In this document: in pieces, positions 7,041 to 15,452 of the stretch | How positions within the stretch are numbered: the stretch's first letter is position 1 | Layout of the letters: every line of letters starts with the position of its first letter | Assembly: GCA_964568825.1 (NCBI GenBank) | Contig: CAZMSA010000025.1 | Location: forward strand, 1 to 27,210 | Length of the DNA: 27,210 nucleotides | Source of the DNA: CAVVDT01 sp964568825 | Lineage (GTDB): Bacteria; Pseudomonadota; Alphaproteobacteria; Rhizobiales; Aestuariivirgaceae | Direction: 5' to 3' | Translations under genes and position numbers: made by a program | The notes under the pieces: generated by a model | What the model saw: the letters and a program-made list of their open reading frames with translations, nothing else | What the model was told of the DNA's origin: nothing | Database searches by the model: none

Positions 7041-8336
7041 ATGCGCATGGGAGGCCGGCTTTCAGCCGCCATCGAGGTCCTGGACGAGATCGCCGAGCGT
7101 CACCGCCCCGCCAGCCAGGCGCTGGCCGACTGGGGACGCGCCCACCGTTTCGCCGGCGGTGGCGATCGCGCCGCCATTGGCAATCTGGTCTTCGATGCCT
7201 TGCGACGCCACAACTCGCTCGCCCACCGCATGAAAAGCGATACCTCGCGTGCCCTGGTGCTGGGCGTTGCCCGCTGGGTATGGGATTTATCGATCGATCA
7301 GATATCCACGGCTTGCGGCGAAGAACATGGCCCGGCGGACCTGAGCGACGACGAGCGAAGCCACCTCGCTTGTGCCGCCGACGAAGCGGCGCCCGACTGG
7401 GTGAAGGGCGACTATCCCGAGTGGCTGGCGCCCAGCTTCACCCGGGCCTTCGGCGCCCGCGCGGCGGAAGAGGGCGCCGCGCTCGCGGTCAGGGCACCGG
7501 TCGATTTGCGCATCAACACGCTGAAAGGAACGCGCGGCAAGGTGCTTGCCTCGTTGAAGAAATTCGGCGTCGAGGCGGGGCCGCTGTCGCCTCTGGCGGT
7601 ACGCATCCCGGCCCCCGCCGGCGATGGCCGCACCCCCAATGTCGAGGCCGAGCCCGCCCATGCCCGCGGCTGGTTCGAGGTGCAGGACGCCGCATCGCAA
7701 GTGGCCGCCCGGATGACGGCGGTAAAACCCGGCATGCAGGTCGCCGACATTTGCGCCGGGGCCGGCGGCAAGACCCTCGCCATGGCCGCGATGATGGAGG
7801 GAAAGGGCCAGATCCACGCCCATGACGCCGACCGCCATCGCCTCAAGCCCATCATCGACCGCATCAGGCGGGCAGGGGCCCACAACGTGCAGGTGATCCC
7901 CGCTGACGAGCCCGAACGGCTGGAGACGCTTTTGGGCCGCATGGACGTGGTGCTGGTCGATGCGCCGTGTTCGGGGTCCGGTTCGTGGCGCCGCAAGCCC
8001 GATGCCAAATGGCGCCTGACACCCAAGACGCTGGAAGCGCGCATTGCCGATCAGGCTGCTGTCCTCAACAGCGCCGTGCCGCTGGTCAAGCCCGGCGGGC
8101 GGATCGTCTATGTCACCTGCTCGGTCTTGCCGGAGGAAAATGGCGACCAGATTGCCGCCTTCCTTGCCGCGCACGGTGATTTCCGCCTCTTGCCCTATGG
8201 CGATGTGTGGCGCAAGGCGCTCGACACCGAGCCGCCCGCTTCGGCCGACGGCAATGTTCAGACCTTGCTGCTGACGCCCTTGAGCCACGGCGGCGATGGC
8301 TTTTTCATCGCGGTCATGGAGCGGACCGTGACTTGA
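7041..8336 (+). CDS. rsmB: RsmB/NOP-family 16S rRNA (cytosine-C5)-methyltransferase
   Basis: A 431-residue SAM-dependent RNA m5C methyltransferase. An N-terminal NusB-like helical region spans about residues 1-140. The SAM-binding motif CAGAGGKT is at 238-245. The two catalytic cysteines of the family are present: C310 in DAPCSGSG and C360 in YVTCSVLPEEN. The known role of RsmB is methylation of C967 (E. coli numbering) in 16S rRNA; members of this family can differ in target, so the exact site is inferred. Start choice is slightly uncertain, as a second in-frame ATG sits at 7047 and no strong Shine-Dalgarno site is visible. The gene lies between guaB and guaA, an order seen in other alphaproteobacteria. 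Confidence 0.88.
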   Translation: MRMGGRLSAAIEVLDEIAERHRPASQALADWGRAHRFAGGGDRAAIGNLVFDALRRHNSLAHRMKSDTSRALVLGVARWVWDLSIDQISTACGEEHGPADLSDDERSHLACAADEAAPDWVKGDYPEWLAPSFTRAFGARAAEEGAALAVRAPVDLRINTLKGTRGKVLASLKKFGVEAGPLSPLAVRIPAPAGDGRTPNVEAEPAHARGWFEVQDAASQVAARMTAVKPGMQVADICAGAGGKTLAMAAMMEGKGQIHAHDADRHRLKPIIDRIRRAGAHNVQVIPADEPERLETLLGRMDVVLVDAPCSGSGSWRRKPDAKWRLTPKTLEARIADQAAVLNSAVPLVKPGGRIVYVTCSVLPEENGDQIAAFLAAHGDFRLLPYGDVWRKALDTEPPASADGNVQTLLLTPLSHGGDGFFIAVMERTVT

Positions 8337-8396
8337 GCGCGATGAGCGGTGCCTTCATACCTTGCGGACTCAAGGCATTTCCGTTACCTGCTCGCC

Positions 8397-9944
8397 ATGA
8401 CAGAGCACATCCTCATCATCGACTTCGGTTCGCAGGTCACCCAGCTCATTGCCCGGCGGGTGCGCGAGGCCGGCGTCTATTCGGAAATCGTTCCCTACCA
8501 GTTGGCCGACAAGGCGCTTTCGCGCGACGGCCTGAAGGGCATCATCTTATCCGGCGGTCCGGCAAGCGTGCTGGAGGGCGAAAGCCCGCGGGCGCCTGAC
8601 CGGGCCTTCAAGCTGGGCCTGCCGGTGCTCGGCATCTGCTATGGCGAACAGGCGATATGCACCCAGCTCGGCGGCAAGGTCGAGGCCTCCGATCACCGCG
8701 AATTCGGCCGCGCCTTCCTCAAGGTGGCCTCGCATTGCAGCTTGTTCGACGGGGTCTGGAGCGAGGGCGAGAGCCATCAGGTGTGGATGAGCCACGGCGA
8801 CCGGGTGACCGCCATCCCGCCGGGCTTTCGCGTTGTTGGCACCTCGAATGGCGCCCCGTTCGCCGCCATCTGCGACGAGCACCGCCAGATCTACGGCCTG
8901 CAGTTCCATCCCGAGGTGGTCCACACGCCCGACGGCGCCCGGCTCTACAAGAATTTCGTCATCGAGATCTGCGGCTGTCGCGGCGACTGGTCGATGGCCT
9001 CGTTCCGCGAGCATGCCATCCACGAGATCAAGAAGAAGGTCGGCTTCGAGAGTGTCATCTGCGGCCTGTCGGGCGGCGTCGACAGCGCCGTGACGGCGGT
9101 GCTCATCCATGATGCCATCGGCACCCAGCTCACCTGCATCTTCGTCGACCACGGCCTGATGCGCGCCGGCGAGGCCGAAGACGTGGTGCGGCTGTTTCGC
9201 GATGCCTACAACATCCCGCTCATCCACGTGGATGCCGCAGACCTGTTCATCGGCCAACTGGAAGGCGTTGCCGACCCGGAAGCCAAGCGCAAGACCATCG
9301 GGCGCCTGTTCATCGAGGTGTTCGAGGCCGAGGCCAAGAAGATCGGCGGCGCCGCCTTCCTGGCGCAAGGCACGCTCTACCCGGACGTGATCGAGAGCGT
9401 TTCCTTCGCCGGCGGCCCTTCGGTGACTATCAAGTCGCACCACAATGTCGGGGGTCTGCCCGAGCGCATGAACATGAAGCTCATCGAGCCGTTGCGCGAA
9501 CTGTTCAAGGACGAGGTGAGGGTGCTGGGGCGCGAACTGGGGCTGCCGGAGCATTTCGTCGCCCGCCACCCGTTCCCCGGTCCCGGCCTTGCCATCCGCA
9601 TCCCCGGCGCCATCAGCCGCGACAAGCTGGAGACCCTCAGGAAGGCCGATGTGGTGTTCCTCGACGAGATCAAAAAGGCCGGCCTCTACGATGCCATCTG
9701 GCAAGCCTTTGCGGTGTTGTTGCCGGTGCAGACGGTGGGCGTCATGGGCGACGGGCGCACCTACGATTTCGTCTGCGCCCTGCGTGCCGTCACCTCGACC
9801 GACGGCATGACGGCGGACTATTACCACTTCGACCACGAGTTCCTCGCCCGCACCGCCACCCGCATCATCAACGAAGTGAAGGGCATCAACCGGGTGGTCT
9901 ACGACATTACGTCAAAGCCGCCGGGGACGATCGAGTGGGAGTAG
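8397..9944 (+). CDS. guaA: GMP synthase (glutamine-hydrolysing)
   Basis: A 515-residue enzyme converting XMP to GMP with ATP and glutamine. The N-terminal class-I amidotransferase has the nucleophile C81 in GICYGEQ and the catalytic His in LQFHPEVVHT. The usual CYGMQ sequence has Glu in place of Met here, which is not a catalytic position. The ATP-pyrophosphatase domain starts with the PP-loop LSGGVDSAV. The C-terminal dimerisation domain ends in KPPGTIEWE, the normal family terminus. The ATG at 8397 matches the family N-terminus (ILIIDFGSQVTQLIARRV); an upstream in-frame GTG at 8349 is less likely. There is no clear ribosome-binding site. It lies 60 bases after rsmB and converges on a glutathione-transferase gene 18 bases beyond its stop. 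Confidence 0.97.
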   Translation: MTEHILIIDFGSQVTQLIARRVREAGVYSEIVPYQLADKALSRDGLKGIILSGGPASVLEGESPRAPDRAFKLGLPVLGICYGEQAICTQLGGKVEASDHREFGRAFLKVASHCSLFDGVWSEGESHQVWMSHGDRVTAIPPGFRVVGTSNGAPFAAICDEHRQIYGLQFHPEVVHTPDGARLYKNFVIEICGCRGDWSMASFREHAIHEIKKKVGFESVICGLSGGVDSAVTAVLIHDAIGTQLTCIFVDHGLMRAGEAEDVVRLFRDAYNIPLIHVDAADLFIGQLEGVADPEAKRKTIGRLFIEVFEAEAKKIGGAAFLAQGTLYPDVIESVSFAGGPSVTIKSHHNVGGLPERMNMKLIEPLRELFKDEVRVLGRELGLPEHFVARHPFPGPGLAIRIPGAISRDKLETLRKADVVFLDEIKKAGLYDAIWQAFAVLLPVQTVGVMGDGRTYDFVCALRAVTSTDGMTADYYHFDHEFLARTATRIINEVKGINRVVYDITSKPPGTIEWE

Positions 9945-9962
9945 GGCGGGTCCGGGTTGCGC

Positions 9963-10649
9963 TCACGCCTTGTAGGCCCCATCGACCGGCACCGACAGTT
10001 CCCTGTCGGCTCTGGCGATGTCGGCCGTCACGGCGGCAAAGGCCGGGCGCGCCTTTAGGTCACGATACCAGGCCGACAGGCTCTGATGCGCGGCAAGGCC
10101 CGGCCCGCCAAGCCGCTGCGCATAGAAGATGATCATGAAGCAGGCAATGTCGGCAACGCTCAGGTCGCCGCACAAATAGCGCCCGCCAGCCAGCAGGCGG
10201 TCGAGGTCTGCAAACTGTTCCGTCAGCGCGACCTCCGCCCGTCCGGCCTTTTCCTCCCAATCGGCCCACAAGGCCGCATCCGCGGGGTGCGGGCCGGTGC
10301 GATGCATCAGCGCCCGCAAGGGAACCAGCATCACCTCGTCGGCATAAAGTTCTAGTTGCCGGCAGCACGCCCGCTCGTCCGGTGCGCGCGGATAGAGCGC
10401 AACCTGCGGATAGGCATCCTCCAAGTATTCGAGGATGACGGTCGAATCATAAAGGCGCAAGTCCCGATCGATCAGCACCGGCACCTGGCCCTTGGGATTG
10501 ATGGCAAGGACGTCGGGGTGCTTGGGCGCGTAGCCTTTGCTCTGGCTGAACGGCACCAGCACGCGCTCGAAGTCCAAACCCTTTTCGCCCAGTGCGAGCT
10601 CCACCTTCTTGCCGAACAGGCTCAACGGTGCCGAATAGAGTTTCAGCAT
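9963..10649 (-). CDS. Glutathione S-transferase family protein
   Basis: A 228-residue cytosolic-type GST. The thioredoxin-like N-terminal domain begins KLYSAPLSLFGKKVELAL, with serines near the expected catalytic position. It contains the cis-proline region GQVPVLID and the DSTVILEYLED glutathione-binding segment. The helical C-terminal domain carries the LSVADIACF N-capping motif. Subfamily and substrate are not determinable. The ATG at 10649 has GGGAG about ten bases upstream and matches the family start. It is divergent from the Cys-rich exported protein, with a 208-base gap between them. Confidence 0.9.
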   Translation of the reverse strand: MLKLYSAPLSLFGKKVELALGEKGLDFERVLVPFSQSKGYAPKHPDVLAINPKGQVPVLIDRDLRLYDSTVILEYLEDAYPQVALYPRAPDERACCRQLELYADEVMLVPLRALMHRTGPHPADAALWADWEEKAGRAEVALTEQFADLDRLLAGGRYLCGDLSVADIACFMIIFYAQRLGGPGLAAHQSLSAWYRDLKARPAFAAVTADIARADRELSVPVDGAYKA

Positions 10650-10812
10650 GGCGCCAACGGGCTCCCTTGTACGTGTTTCCCGCTGTCGAGGGTGACGATG
10701 CCCTGACCAGCCCGGCTGCATTGTCGCATACGCCGCTGTCAGCCCGTGTCAGCAGCGATCCATGCCGGGAAAGGCCTAGCCAGCCAGTGAGGTCAACGTG
10801 CCGCATTAAACA

Positions 10813-10854
10813 AGCACTGCAAGTCGTGCTATGAAAAAATAGCGACTGCGTGCT
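10813..10854 (+). promoter_or_regulatory. Imperfect hairpin just upstream of the Cys-rich gene
   Basis: The arm at 10813-10832 pairs with the arm at 10839-10854 through 16 base pairs with small bulges, around a GAAAAA loop. The first arm can also fold on itself through AGCAC (10813-10817) and GTGCT (10826-10830), and the same GTGCT recurs at 10850-10854, so two exclusive folds are possible. It ends three bases before the ATG at 10858, where a ribosome-binding site would be expected. A role in translation control is inferred. Confidence 0.5.
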
Positions 10855-10857
10855 CTT

Positions 10858-12198
10858 ATGCGAGCTAAGACAATGCCAGCGAGACGAGCGGTTGGCCTCA
10901 TCCTCTTGAGGGGGCTGAGGCTTCTGGGTGCGTGCTTTGTCCTCATTGCTTTGCAGTCCGGGATTACGGCGGCGCAGCAGTCCGATTTACCTGCACTGAA
11001 CACGGTGACCACTGAAAACAGCTGCCCGCAGGCGCGGGAGTCGTGCTGCTGTTGCGGCACTTGCGAGACCGCGCGCCCGAGTTGTCCGACGGGGTATTCG
11101 CTCTACGACGACTATTGCCTGCCGTCTTGCCCTGAAGGCTTTATACGCTATCCCGGCGAGCCCGGCGTGTGCTTGCCGCCTTATCGCTTTGGCTGTCCGG
11201 ATGGCTTTGAGCCCGTGCCGCTGCCGTCATGTCCGGCTGGTTACCACCGCAACCTGCGTCACGCCGGTCGCTGCGTGGCCGATCCGCAAGTCCCGGCGCA
11301 GTGCCCGCCGGGCCTCAATTATTCGCTTCTGAGCGGGCAATGCAGCGTCGAATGCCCGCGCGGGACCTATGTGGGCAGCGATGGCCTGTGCCACAGCTAT
11401 TATCAGCACGAATGCCCGCAAGGGTACCGGCGCAACCCGGGAACCGGCGCCTGCATGCCGCCCGGCGAGTGGCCACCGACCTATCATTTCGTGTGCCTGC
11501 CGGTCTGTCCGCAAGGCCTGATCCGCGATCCGTTCGAGCCCACACGTTGCGTGCCGCCGCGCCATGGCTGTCCGCAAGGCTACGAGAACGTGCACGGCCT
11601 GTGCATTCCGGTCTGCGAACGCGGATCGAGGCGCGATTCTTATGGCTATTGCGTGCCGCCTGAATGTCCCCCCGGCACTTACGCCGATCTCAGGGGCCGC
11701 TGTCTGCCGGTGGGTTGCCCGGAGGGCACCATCCTCAATGAGCGCTCCGGTGCTTGCGAACCACCGCCACCGCCGCAGGAAAAGTGCAAGCCGGGGTTCG
11801 TCTACAACCGTGAGCTCGGGGCCTGCGAGCCCGAGCGGCCGCGCCCGAAACCCTGCCCGGAGGGTTACATACGCCTCGAATCCGGCAAATGCGTGCGCCC
11901 GGGAACAACAGTGCCGCTGCGGCCCGTGTGTCCGTCGGGTGAGGTGTACAACCAGCAAACCAACAGGTGCATGCCGATCCTGCGGGTGCCGCGCGCCTGC
12001 CCGACGGGTATGATCTACGATGCGCGGCTGAGGCGTTGCGTCGTCGTCAGGCTTCCCCCGATCAACCGTTTGGCGCCGCCGCCACGGATCAAGCAGCTTG
12101 CGCCCTTGCCGAGGATCAAGCCTCAGGTTCTCAGGCCACGCGGTTGCCCGAGCGGCACGTTTCTGGACAAGAACGGCAGGTGCAGGAAGCTCCGGTGA
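10858..12198 (+). CDS. Exported cysteine-rich repeat protein, CPxG...C units
   Basis: A 446-residue protein of no family I can name. A basic N-terminus and hydrophobic stretch (about residues 11-38) look like a Sec signal peptide ending near GITAAQQ. An LLGAC sequence inside it resembles a lipobox, but hydrophobic residues continue after the Cys, so a lipoprotein is doubtful. The mature part has about 40 cysteines, starting with a CCCCGTC cluster. From about residue 75 there are some 17 units of the form C-P-x-G-[YFTL]-x(6-12)-G-x-C, mostly 17-27 residues apart; the third unit lacks its second Cys. Near the C-terminus a basic proline-rich stretch repeats PRIKxLAP. This suggests a disulfide-stabilised periplasmic or surface protein. 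The start is uncertain: ATG at 10858 or 10873, neither with a good ribosome-binding site. Confidence 0.8.
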   Translation: MRAKTMPARRAVGLILLRGLRLLGACFVLIALQSGITAAQQSDLPALNTVTTENSCPQARESCCCCGTCETARPSCPTGYSLYDDYCLPSCPEGFIRYPGEPGVCLPPYRFGCPDGFEPVPLPSCPAGYHRNLRHAGRCVADPQVPAQCPPGLNYSLLSGQCSVECPRGTYVGSDGLCHSYYQHECPQGYRRNPGTGACMPPGEWPPTYHFVCLPVCPQGLIRDPFEPTRCVPPRHGCPQGYENVHGLCIPVCERGSRRDSYGYCVPPECPPGTYADLRGRCLPVGCPEGTILNERSGACEPPPPPQEKCKPGFVYNRELGACEPERPRPKPCPEGYIRLESGKCVRPGTTVPLRPVCPSGEVYNQQTNRCMPILRVPRACPTGMIYDARLRRCVVVRLPPINRLAPPPRIKQLAPLPRIKPQVLRPRGCPSGTFLDKNGRCRKLR

Positions 12199-12246
12199 TC
12201 CCGGGCGGGGCATCGGCGGCTGCCGGCTCTGTCCAGGGTCTCCCCG

Positions 12247-13125
12247 TCATTGTGTCGCGGCGTCGAGCTTGTCCTGCGTGCGGGTTTCGAAGTCGCTGGC
12301 ATCGTGACGTTCGCGCAGCTGCTTGGCGGGGTCGCCGGAGGTGCGGTTCACGATGCGGCCGCGATTGACGGCCGGCCGCTCCAGCACCAGATCGGCCCAG
12401 CGCTGGACGTTCTTGTAGTCCTGCACGCTCAAGAATTCGCCGGCACCGTAATTCCAGCCCTTCACGAGCCCGCCATACCACGGGAAGCTGGCGATGTCGG
12501 CGATCGTGTAGGTATCGCCCGCGATATACGTGGTCTCCGCCAGCCGCCGGTCGAGCACGTCGAGCTGGCGCTTGACCTCCATGGCATAGCGATCGATCGC
12601 ATATTCGATCTTCATGGGCGCGTAGGCATAGAAATGGCCGAAGCCGCCGCCGAGAAAGGGCGCGCTGCCCATCTGCCAGAACAGCCATGACAGGCATTCC
12701 GCGCGCGCCGGCATCGTAGTCGGCAGGAGCGCGCCGAACTTTTCCGCCAGATAGAGCAGGATGGCGCCCGATTCGAACACCCGGACCGGCGTGTCGCCGC
12801 TGCGGTCCATGAGCGCCGGGATCTTGGAGTTCGGGTTCGCCGCGACAAAGCCGCTGCCGAACTGCTCGCCCTCGCCGATCCTGATCAGCCATGCATCGTA
12901 TTCGGCGCCCTTGTGCCCCATCGCCAGCAGCTCCTCCAGCATGATGGTGACCTTTTGGCCGTTCGGCGTGCCGAGCGAGTAGAGCTGCAGGGGATGACGG
13001 CCGACCGGCAGCACCTTGTCGTGCGTCGGCCCGGCGATCGGGCGGTTGATGTTGGCAAACTGCCCACCATTGGGCTTGTCCCAGACCCAGACCTTGGGTG
13101 GTGCGTATTCAGGTTTGTCGTTCAT
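12247..13125 (-). CDS. yghU: YghU-type glutathione-dependent disulfide-bond oxidoreductase
   Basis: A 292-residue GST-fold protein closely resembling YghU/YfcG-type enzymes, which reduce disulfides with glutathione rather than conjugating it. The active-site loop TPNGQK lies at 53-58, following LQLYSLG. The segment NPNSKIPALMD and the FESGAILLYLAEKF glutathione-contact region follow. The C-terminal domain contains YTIADIASFPWY. Length is close to that of E. coli YghU. The ATG at 13125 is fixed by GGAGG six bases upstream; an in-frame TTG two codons earlier is unlikely. It converges on the Cys-rich gene (48 bases between stops). A small inverted repeat lies 34 bases before the start. Confidence 0.92.
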   Translation of the reverse strand: MNDKPEYAPPKVWVWDKPNGGQFANINRPIAGPTHDKVLPVGRHPLQLYSLGTPNGQKVTIMLEELLAMGHKGAEYDAWLIRIGEGEQFGSGFVAANPNSKIPALMDRSGDTPVRVFESGAILLYLAEKFGALLPTTMPARAECLSWLFWQMGSAPFLGGGFGHFYAYAPMKIEYAIDRYAMEVKRQLDVLDRRLAETTYIAGDTYTIADIASFPWYGGLVKGWNYGAGEFLSVQDYKNVQRWADLVLERPAVNRGRIVNRTSGDPAKQLRERHDASDFETRTQDKLDAATQ

Positions 13126-13158
13126 CTTCAACCTCCGTGAGCTTGCATATCGACCCGG

Positions 13159-13172
13159 GCCAACGTGTTGGC
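13159..13172. promoter_or_regulatory. Inverted repeat GCCAAC-GT-GTTGGC upstream of yghU
   Basis: A perfect 6-2-6 palindrome in the divergent 262-base gap between yghU and the first NnrU gene, 34 bases from the yghU start. Size and position fit an operator. No regulator is identified. Confidence 0.35.
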
Positions 13173-13387
13173 AAGGCCTGTTGCTCCCTTAATGAGCGCG
13201 ATCCTTGCCGGGTTGGGGGTCGACAGCGCGGCCAGCGCCCGCCAATGGTGCCGCTGCGGCCGTCTCGATGCTCGCGCGGCACTAAAGCCATTCCCCGCGC
13301 CCGCAATTGCCAAGACCGGTCCTGAAGTTTATCCAGTACCTGAAGGCTCGCCCCCAACCGATTCATCGGACTCAAGGAAATCGCCCC

Positions 13388-13951
13388 ATGAACACCCTCA
13401 TCCTTGGCATGGTCATCTTCTACGGCGCCCATGCCCTGCCGCTCGTCGGGCTCAGCGCGCCGCTCAAGAAAATGCTCGGCGAAAAGCCCTACAAGGGCCT
13501 GTTCGCGCTCATATCCATCGTCGGCCTCGGCATCATGATCTGGGGTTTCATCATGACCCGCTCCGGGCCCGATGCGGCGCGCATCGTCTATAATCCGCCC
13601 GCCTGGAGCCACCACGTCACCATGCTTTTCGTGTTCCTCGCCTTCATCTGCTTCGGCATCCTCGCCCACAAGGGCCGGCTGAAGGTGTGGCTGCGCAACC
13701 CCATGTCCATCGGCGTGGCGCTGTGGGCGACGGGTCATCTGTTTTCCAACGGGAATTTGGGCGAGGTGCTGTTTTTCGGCGGCTTTCTGGTGTTGTCGCT
13801 GCTCGACATCGCGATGCAGACGGCGCGTGGCTACAAGCCGGCCTTCACGCCCAAGCCGCTGCATGACATCATCGCCCCGCTGGCCGGCATCTTGATGTAT
13901 GCGGTGGCCCTGTTTCTCCACCCCTACATCATCGGCGTGAGCGTCTATTGA
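13388..13951 (+). CDS. NnrU-family membrane protein (first copy)
   Basis: A 187-residue polytopic membrane protein with about five to six hydrophobic segments. NnrU-family signatures are the N-terminal GAHALPLVG, the VYNPPAW turn, and RNPMSIGVALWATGHLFSNG before the later helices. The family was named from genes near nitric-oxide reductase loci and is related to the plant 15-cis-zeta-carotene isomerase Z-ISO; conserved histidines are candidate haem ligands. No denitrification gene is present here, so the job is open. AAGGAA lies eight bases before the ATG at 13388. Its stop TGA shares a base with the start of the second NnrU gene, so the two are probably translationally coupled. Confidence 0.85.
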   Translation: MNTLILGMVIFYGAHALPLVGLSAPLKKMLGEKPYKGLFALISIVGLGIMIWGFIMTRSGPDAARIVYNPPAWSHHVTMLFVFLAFICFGILAHKGRLKVWLRNPMSIGVALWATGHLFSNGNLGEVLFFGGFLVLSLLDIAMQTARGYKPAFTPKPLHDIIAPLAGILMYAVALFLHPYIIGVSVY

Positions 13952-14511
13952 TGCTTTTCCTGCTCGCCCTTTGCGTGGCGCTGTTCGCCGCCGTCCACCT
14001 GTTGCCGACCGCGCCGGCACTCAAGGCAAGGCTGGCCGCGGCCTGCGGGCGCGCCTGGGGGCCGCTTTACGGCGCGGCAGCCTCACTGGGCCTCATCGCC
14101 ATCATCCTGGCCTATCGCGCCAGCCCCTTGGTCGCCGTCTACGATCCGCCTTCCTGGGGCCGCTGGGTCACGGTGCCGGCCATGGCGGTGGCCTTCATGC
14201 TGTTCGGCATCTTCCTGTTTCGCGGCCGCGCCCGGCTGGCCTTGCGCTATCCCTTTGCCCTGGCGGTCATGGTGTGGGGAACAGCGCACCTGTTCGTCAA
14301 TGGCGATGCCGCGGGCCTCATCCTGTTTGCCGGCATGGCGCTTTACGGCCTGGCGCATTTCGTCCTCGGCTGGGCAAGCGGCATCCGCCCCGAAGGCGCA
14401 CCGCGCGCCGGCCACGACCTCATGGGGCCGCTGGCGGGGCTTGCCCTGTTTGCGATCATGGTCCAGCTTCACGGCGCCATCATCGGCGTGCCGGTGATGC
14501 CCCTTTCGTAA
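13951..14511 (+). CDS. NnrU-family membrane protein (second copy)
   Basis: A 186-residue paralogue of the preceding protein. It shares the same landmarks in the same order: HLLPTAPALKARL near the start, VYDPPSW, and RYPFALAVMVWGTAHLFVNG. The ATG at 13951 uses the last base of the upstream TGA, so no separate ribosome-binding site is needed. Sequence divergence from the first copy is substantial, which suggests an old duplication and possibly a heterodimer. panB starts 28 bases after it on the same strand. Confidence 0.85.
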   Translation: MLFLLALCVALFAAVHLLPTAPALKARLAAACGRAWGPLYGAAASLGLIAIILAYRASPLVAVYDPPSWGRWVTVPAMAVAFMLFGIFLFRGRARLALRYPFALAVMVWGTAHLFVNGDAAGLILFAGMALYGLAHFVLGWASGIRPEGAPRAGHDLMGPLAGLALFAIMVQLHGAIIGVPVMPLS

Positions 14512-14539
14512 CGTTCCTTTTCTGACAGGAGGCGCTTTT

Positions 14540-15358
14540 ATGTCCGTGCAGAAGGCTTCGCGCCGCATCACCGCCCCCGACATCGCCGCCCGCAAAGGGG
14601 GCGAACCCATCGTGTCGCTCACCGCCTACCACGCCCACACCGCGGCCATCGCCGATGAGATCGTCGATTTCCTCCTGGTGGGCGACAGCCTCGGCATGGT
14701 CATGCACGGCTTCGAGACGACGCTGCCGGTGCCGCTGGATCTGATGATCATGCATGGGCGCGCCGTGGTGCGCGGCTCGAAGCGGGCGCTGGTGGTGGTC
14801 GATATGCCGTTCGGCTCCTACGAGGAAAGCCCGTCGGTCGCCTTCCGCAACGCCGCCGTCGTCATCAAGGAAACCGGCTGCGGGGCGATCAAGCTGGAAG
14901 GCGGGTCGCGCATGGCCGAGACGATCGGTTTCCTGAGCCAGCGCGGCATCCCCGTCATGGCCCATATCGGCCTGACCCCCCAGTCGATCAACGTGCTCGG
15001 CGGATTCAAGACGCAAGGCCGCCAGCGCGACCAATGGGCCGCCATCGAGGCCGATGCCCGCGCTGTCGCCGACGCCGGCGCCTTTTGCGTGGTGCTGGAG
15101 GCCATGGCCGAACCGCTGGCGGCGCGCATTACCGCCAGCATCGACATCCCCACCATCGGCATCGGCGCCTCGGCGGCCTGCGACGGCCAGATCCTGGTCA
15201 TGGAAGACATGCTCGGCCTGTCGCCGCGGGTGCCGAAGTTCGTCAAGCAGTTCGGCGAGGTCGGTAAGAGCATCGAGAACGCCATCCGCGCCTACGCCGA
15301 AGAGGTGCGCGCCCGCAACTTCCCGGCGCCGCAACATACCTACGAGGTGAAGGACTAG
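14540..15358 (+). CDS. panB: 3-Methyl-2-oxobutanoate hydroxymethyltransferase
   Basis: A 272-residue enzyme of normal family length that adds a one-carbon unit from 5,10-methylene-tetrahydrofolate to 2-oxoisovalerate, giving ketopantoate for pantothenate and coenzyme A. Landmarks are SLTAYHAHTA, the metal-binding LVGDSLGMV, VVDMPFGSYE, the KLEGG segment, HIGLTPQ and IGIGAS. AGGAGG lies just upstream of the ATG. The gene follows the NnrU pair on the same strand and is likely in their operon; panC is not in the window. The link between NnrU proteins and pantothenate synthesis is positional only. Confidence 0.96.
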   Translation: MSVQKASRRITAPDIAARKGGEPIVSLTAYHAHTAAIADEIVDFLLVGDSLGMVMHGFETTLPVPLDLMIMHGRAVVRGSKRALVVVDMPFGSYEESPSVAFRNAAVVIKETGCGAIKLEGGSRMAETIGFLSQRGIPVMAHIGLTPQSINVLGGFKTQGRQRDQWAAIEADARAVADAGAFCVVLEAMAEPLAARITASIDIPTIGIGASAACDGQILVMEDMLGLSPRVPKFVKQFGEVGKSIENAIRAYAEEVRARNFPAPQHTYEVKD

Positions 15359-15452
15359 GGCCACATCGCGTTCACCGCTCTCTGGCTATCGATGCCACCT
15401 TGTGGCAGCCTTGCTGACCGGTGAAACTTCCAGGACGTAGAGAGTTCAGACG

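Noticed and set aside
8547..9836. A 429-codon minus-strand open frame opposite guaA
   Set aside because: It mirrors the guaA codons, and guaA carries all catalytic motifs.
10918..10938. LLGAC as a lipobox in the Cys-rich protein
   Set aside because: The hydrophobic stretch continues after the Cys, so cleavage there is unlikely; a later signal-peptidase I site near TAAQQ fits better.
13109..14020. A 303-codon minus-strand open frame opposite the NnrU genes
   Set aside because: The plus-strand NnrU proteins have family motifs, membrane segments and a coupled start. The antisense frame is Arg/His/Asp-rich with no domain.
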